DNA of 5,132 nt. It comes from Candidatus Bathyarchaeota archaeon. Its GTDB lineage: Archaea; Thermoproteota; Bathyarchaeia; Hecatellales; Hecatellaceae. Shown here one piece after another: positions 4,827 to 5,132 of this stretch (within the stretch, counting starts at the first letter, position 1; every line of letters begins with the position of its first letter). Below the pieces are notes generated by a model. It made no database searches. It was not told the DNA's origin and saw only the letters and a list, made by a program, of their open reading frames with translations. The position numbers and the translations under genes were made by a program. The DNA is taken from positions 1 to 5,132 of the forward strand of contig DAOVDL010000056.1 of NCBI GenBank assembly GCA_030669485.1, in the 5' to 3' direction.

Positions 4827-4858
4827 ATAAAAAACTTAGGCTAATTGAGGGATTGAGG
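4827..4858 (+). promoter_or_regulatory. trm5 promoter and ribosome binding site
   Basis: ATAAAAAA (4827-4834) is a TATA-like box predicting a start near 4856. GAGG at 4855-4858 lies 9 nt before ATG 4868. An in-frame TTG at 4853 lies inside this signal and is less likely to be the start. Confidence 0.4.
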
Positions 4859-4867
4859 CTTCTGCAT

Positions 4868-5132
4868 ATGCATTGCCTAAAGGTACGTAAAGTGGATGGG
4901 CAGGTAGCATTGAACCTACTCAAGAAGCTTGGCCTCATACATCCCTCTTTCCGCATAGAGCAGTTAGGGATGTACAGTATTATCCCTCTTAAGAAGCCTT
5001 TGAATGGAGTTCATAGGGATGTATTGATCCCAGAGTTGAACTTTTTTGAGGAGGTAGAATGTGAACCTAAGGTAATGTCACGACGGCAAGATCCTAGGGA
5101 AATTCTCTTATCAGCCGTTCCACCCAATCTCT
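4868..5132 (+). CDS. trm5: tRNA (guanine37-N1)-methyltransferase Trm5, N-terminal fragment
   Basis: The first 88 codons are present and the gene continues past the right edge. The start MHCLKVRKVDGQVALNLLKKLGLIHPSFRI, followed by a tyrosine and IIPL, matches the archaeal Trm5 N-terminal D1 domain (CLKI.K..GE, a short helix, ...YLPI). SRRQDPREIL (71-80) matches the later conserved linker K-P-S-F-R-E-I. Trm5 uses S-adenosylmethionine to methylate G37 beside the anticodon, preventing frameshifts. The methyltransferase core lies outside the window, so Trm5 paralogues of the wyosine pathway (Taw22-type) cannot be excluded. It is divergent from the five-intron tRNA-Lys gene, 121 nt apart. Confidence 0.82.
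   Translation, partial: MHCLKVRKVDGQVALNLLKKLGLIHPSFRIEQLGMYSIIPLKKPLNGVHRDVLIPELNFFEEVECEPKVMSRRQDPREILLSAVPPNL

Noticed and set aside
1..5132. CRISPR arrays, insertion sequences or prophage genes
   Set aside because: No direct-repeat array, transposase-like protein or terminal inverted repeats were seen.

Overview
The window comes from an archaeon. The evidence is two tRNA genes with bulge-helix-bulge introns, a tRNA-splicing endonuclease family gene, an archaeal-type Trm5, an HTH-phosphoribosyltransferase regulator, TATA boxes at archaeal spacing, and dense packing on both strands. The many introns at non-canonical tRNA positions, and an endonuclease subunit that looks non-catalytic (expected in two-gene alpha/beta enzymes), suggest the TACK side (Bathyarchaeia or other Thermoproteota-like lineages). 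That placement is inference.

Layout. 1-327 (-) is the N-terminal part of a phosphoenolpyruvate synthase running off the left edge. 397-492 (-) is tRNA-Arg(UCG) with a 17-nt intron after position 37. 613-1344 (+) is a GfcR/PyrE-like HTH-phosphoribosyltransferase. Convergent with it, 1352-2374 (-) is a methylthioribose-1-phosphate isomerase. The gap 2375-2618 holds divergent promoters, a candidate leaderless short ORF and an inverted repeat. 2619-3194 (+) is a tRNA-intron endonuclease subunit lacking the usual catalytic histidine. It overlaps by 4 nt the end of the convergent histidyl-tRNA synthetase at 3191-4507 (-). Just upstream of hisS, on the same strand, 4548-4746 is a 199-nt tRNA gene. 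4868 to the right edge (+) is the N-terminus of Trm5, the tRNA m1G37 methyltransferase.

The main result is the gene at 4548-4746. It reads as tRNA-Lys(CUU) broken into six exons by five introns (28, 20, 14, 29 and 31 nt) in the D loop, anticodon stem, anticodon loop, variable region and T loop. Removing them leaves a 77-nt tRNA with encoded CCA and full stems, and each junction can be drawn as a bulge-helix-bulge or a slightly relaxed version. Several of these structures use the same exon bases, which implies ordered splicing.

The genes from tRNA-Arg to trm5 include a tRNA maturation and charging neighbourhood: two intron-containing tRNAs, an endonuclease subunit, an aminoacyl-tRNA synthetase and an anticodon-loop methylase. 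The left side (ppsA, HTH-PRTase, mtnA) concerns gluconeogenesis, PRPP-linked regulation and methionine salvage.
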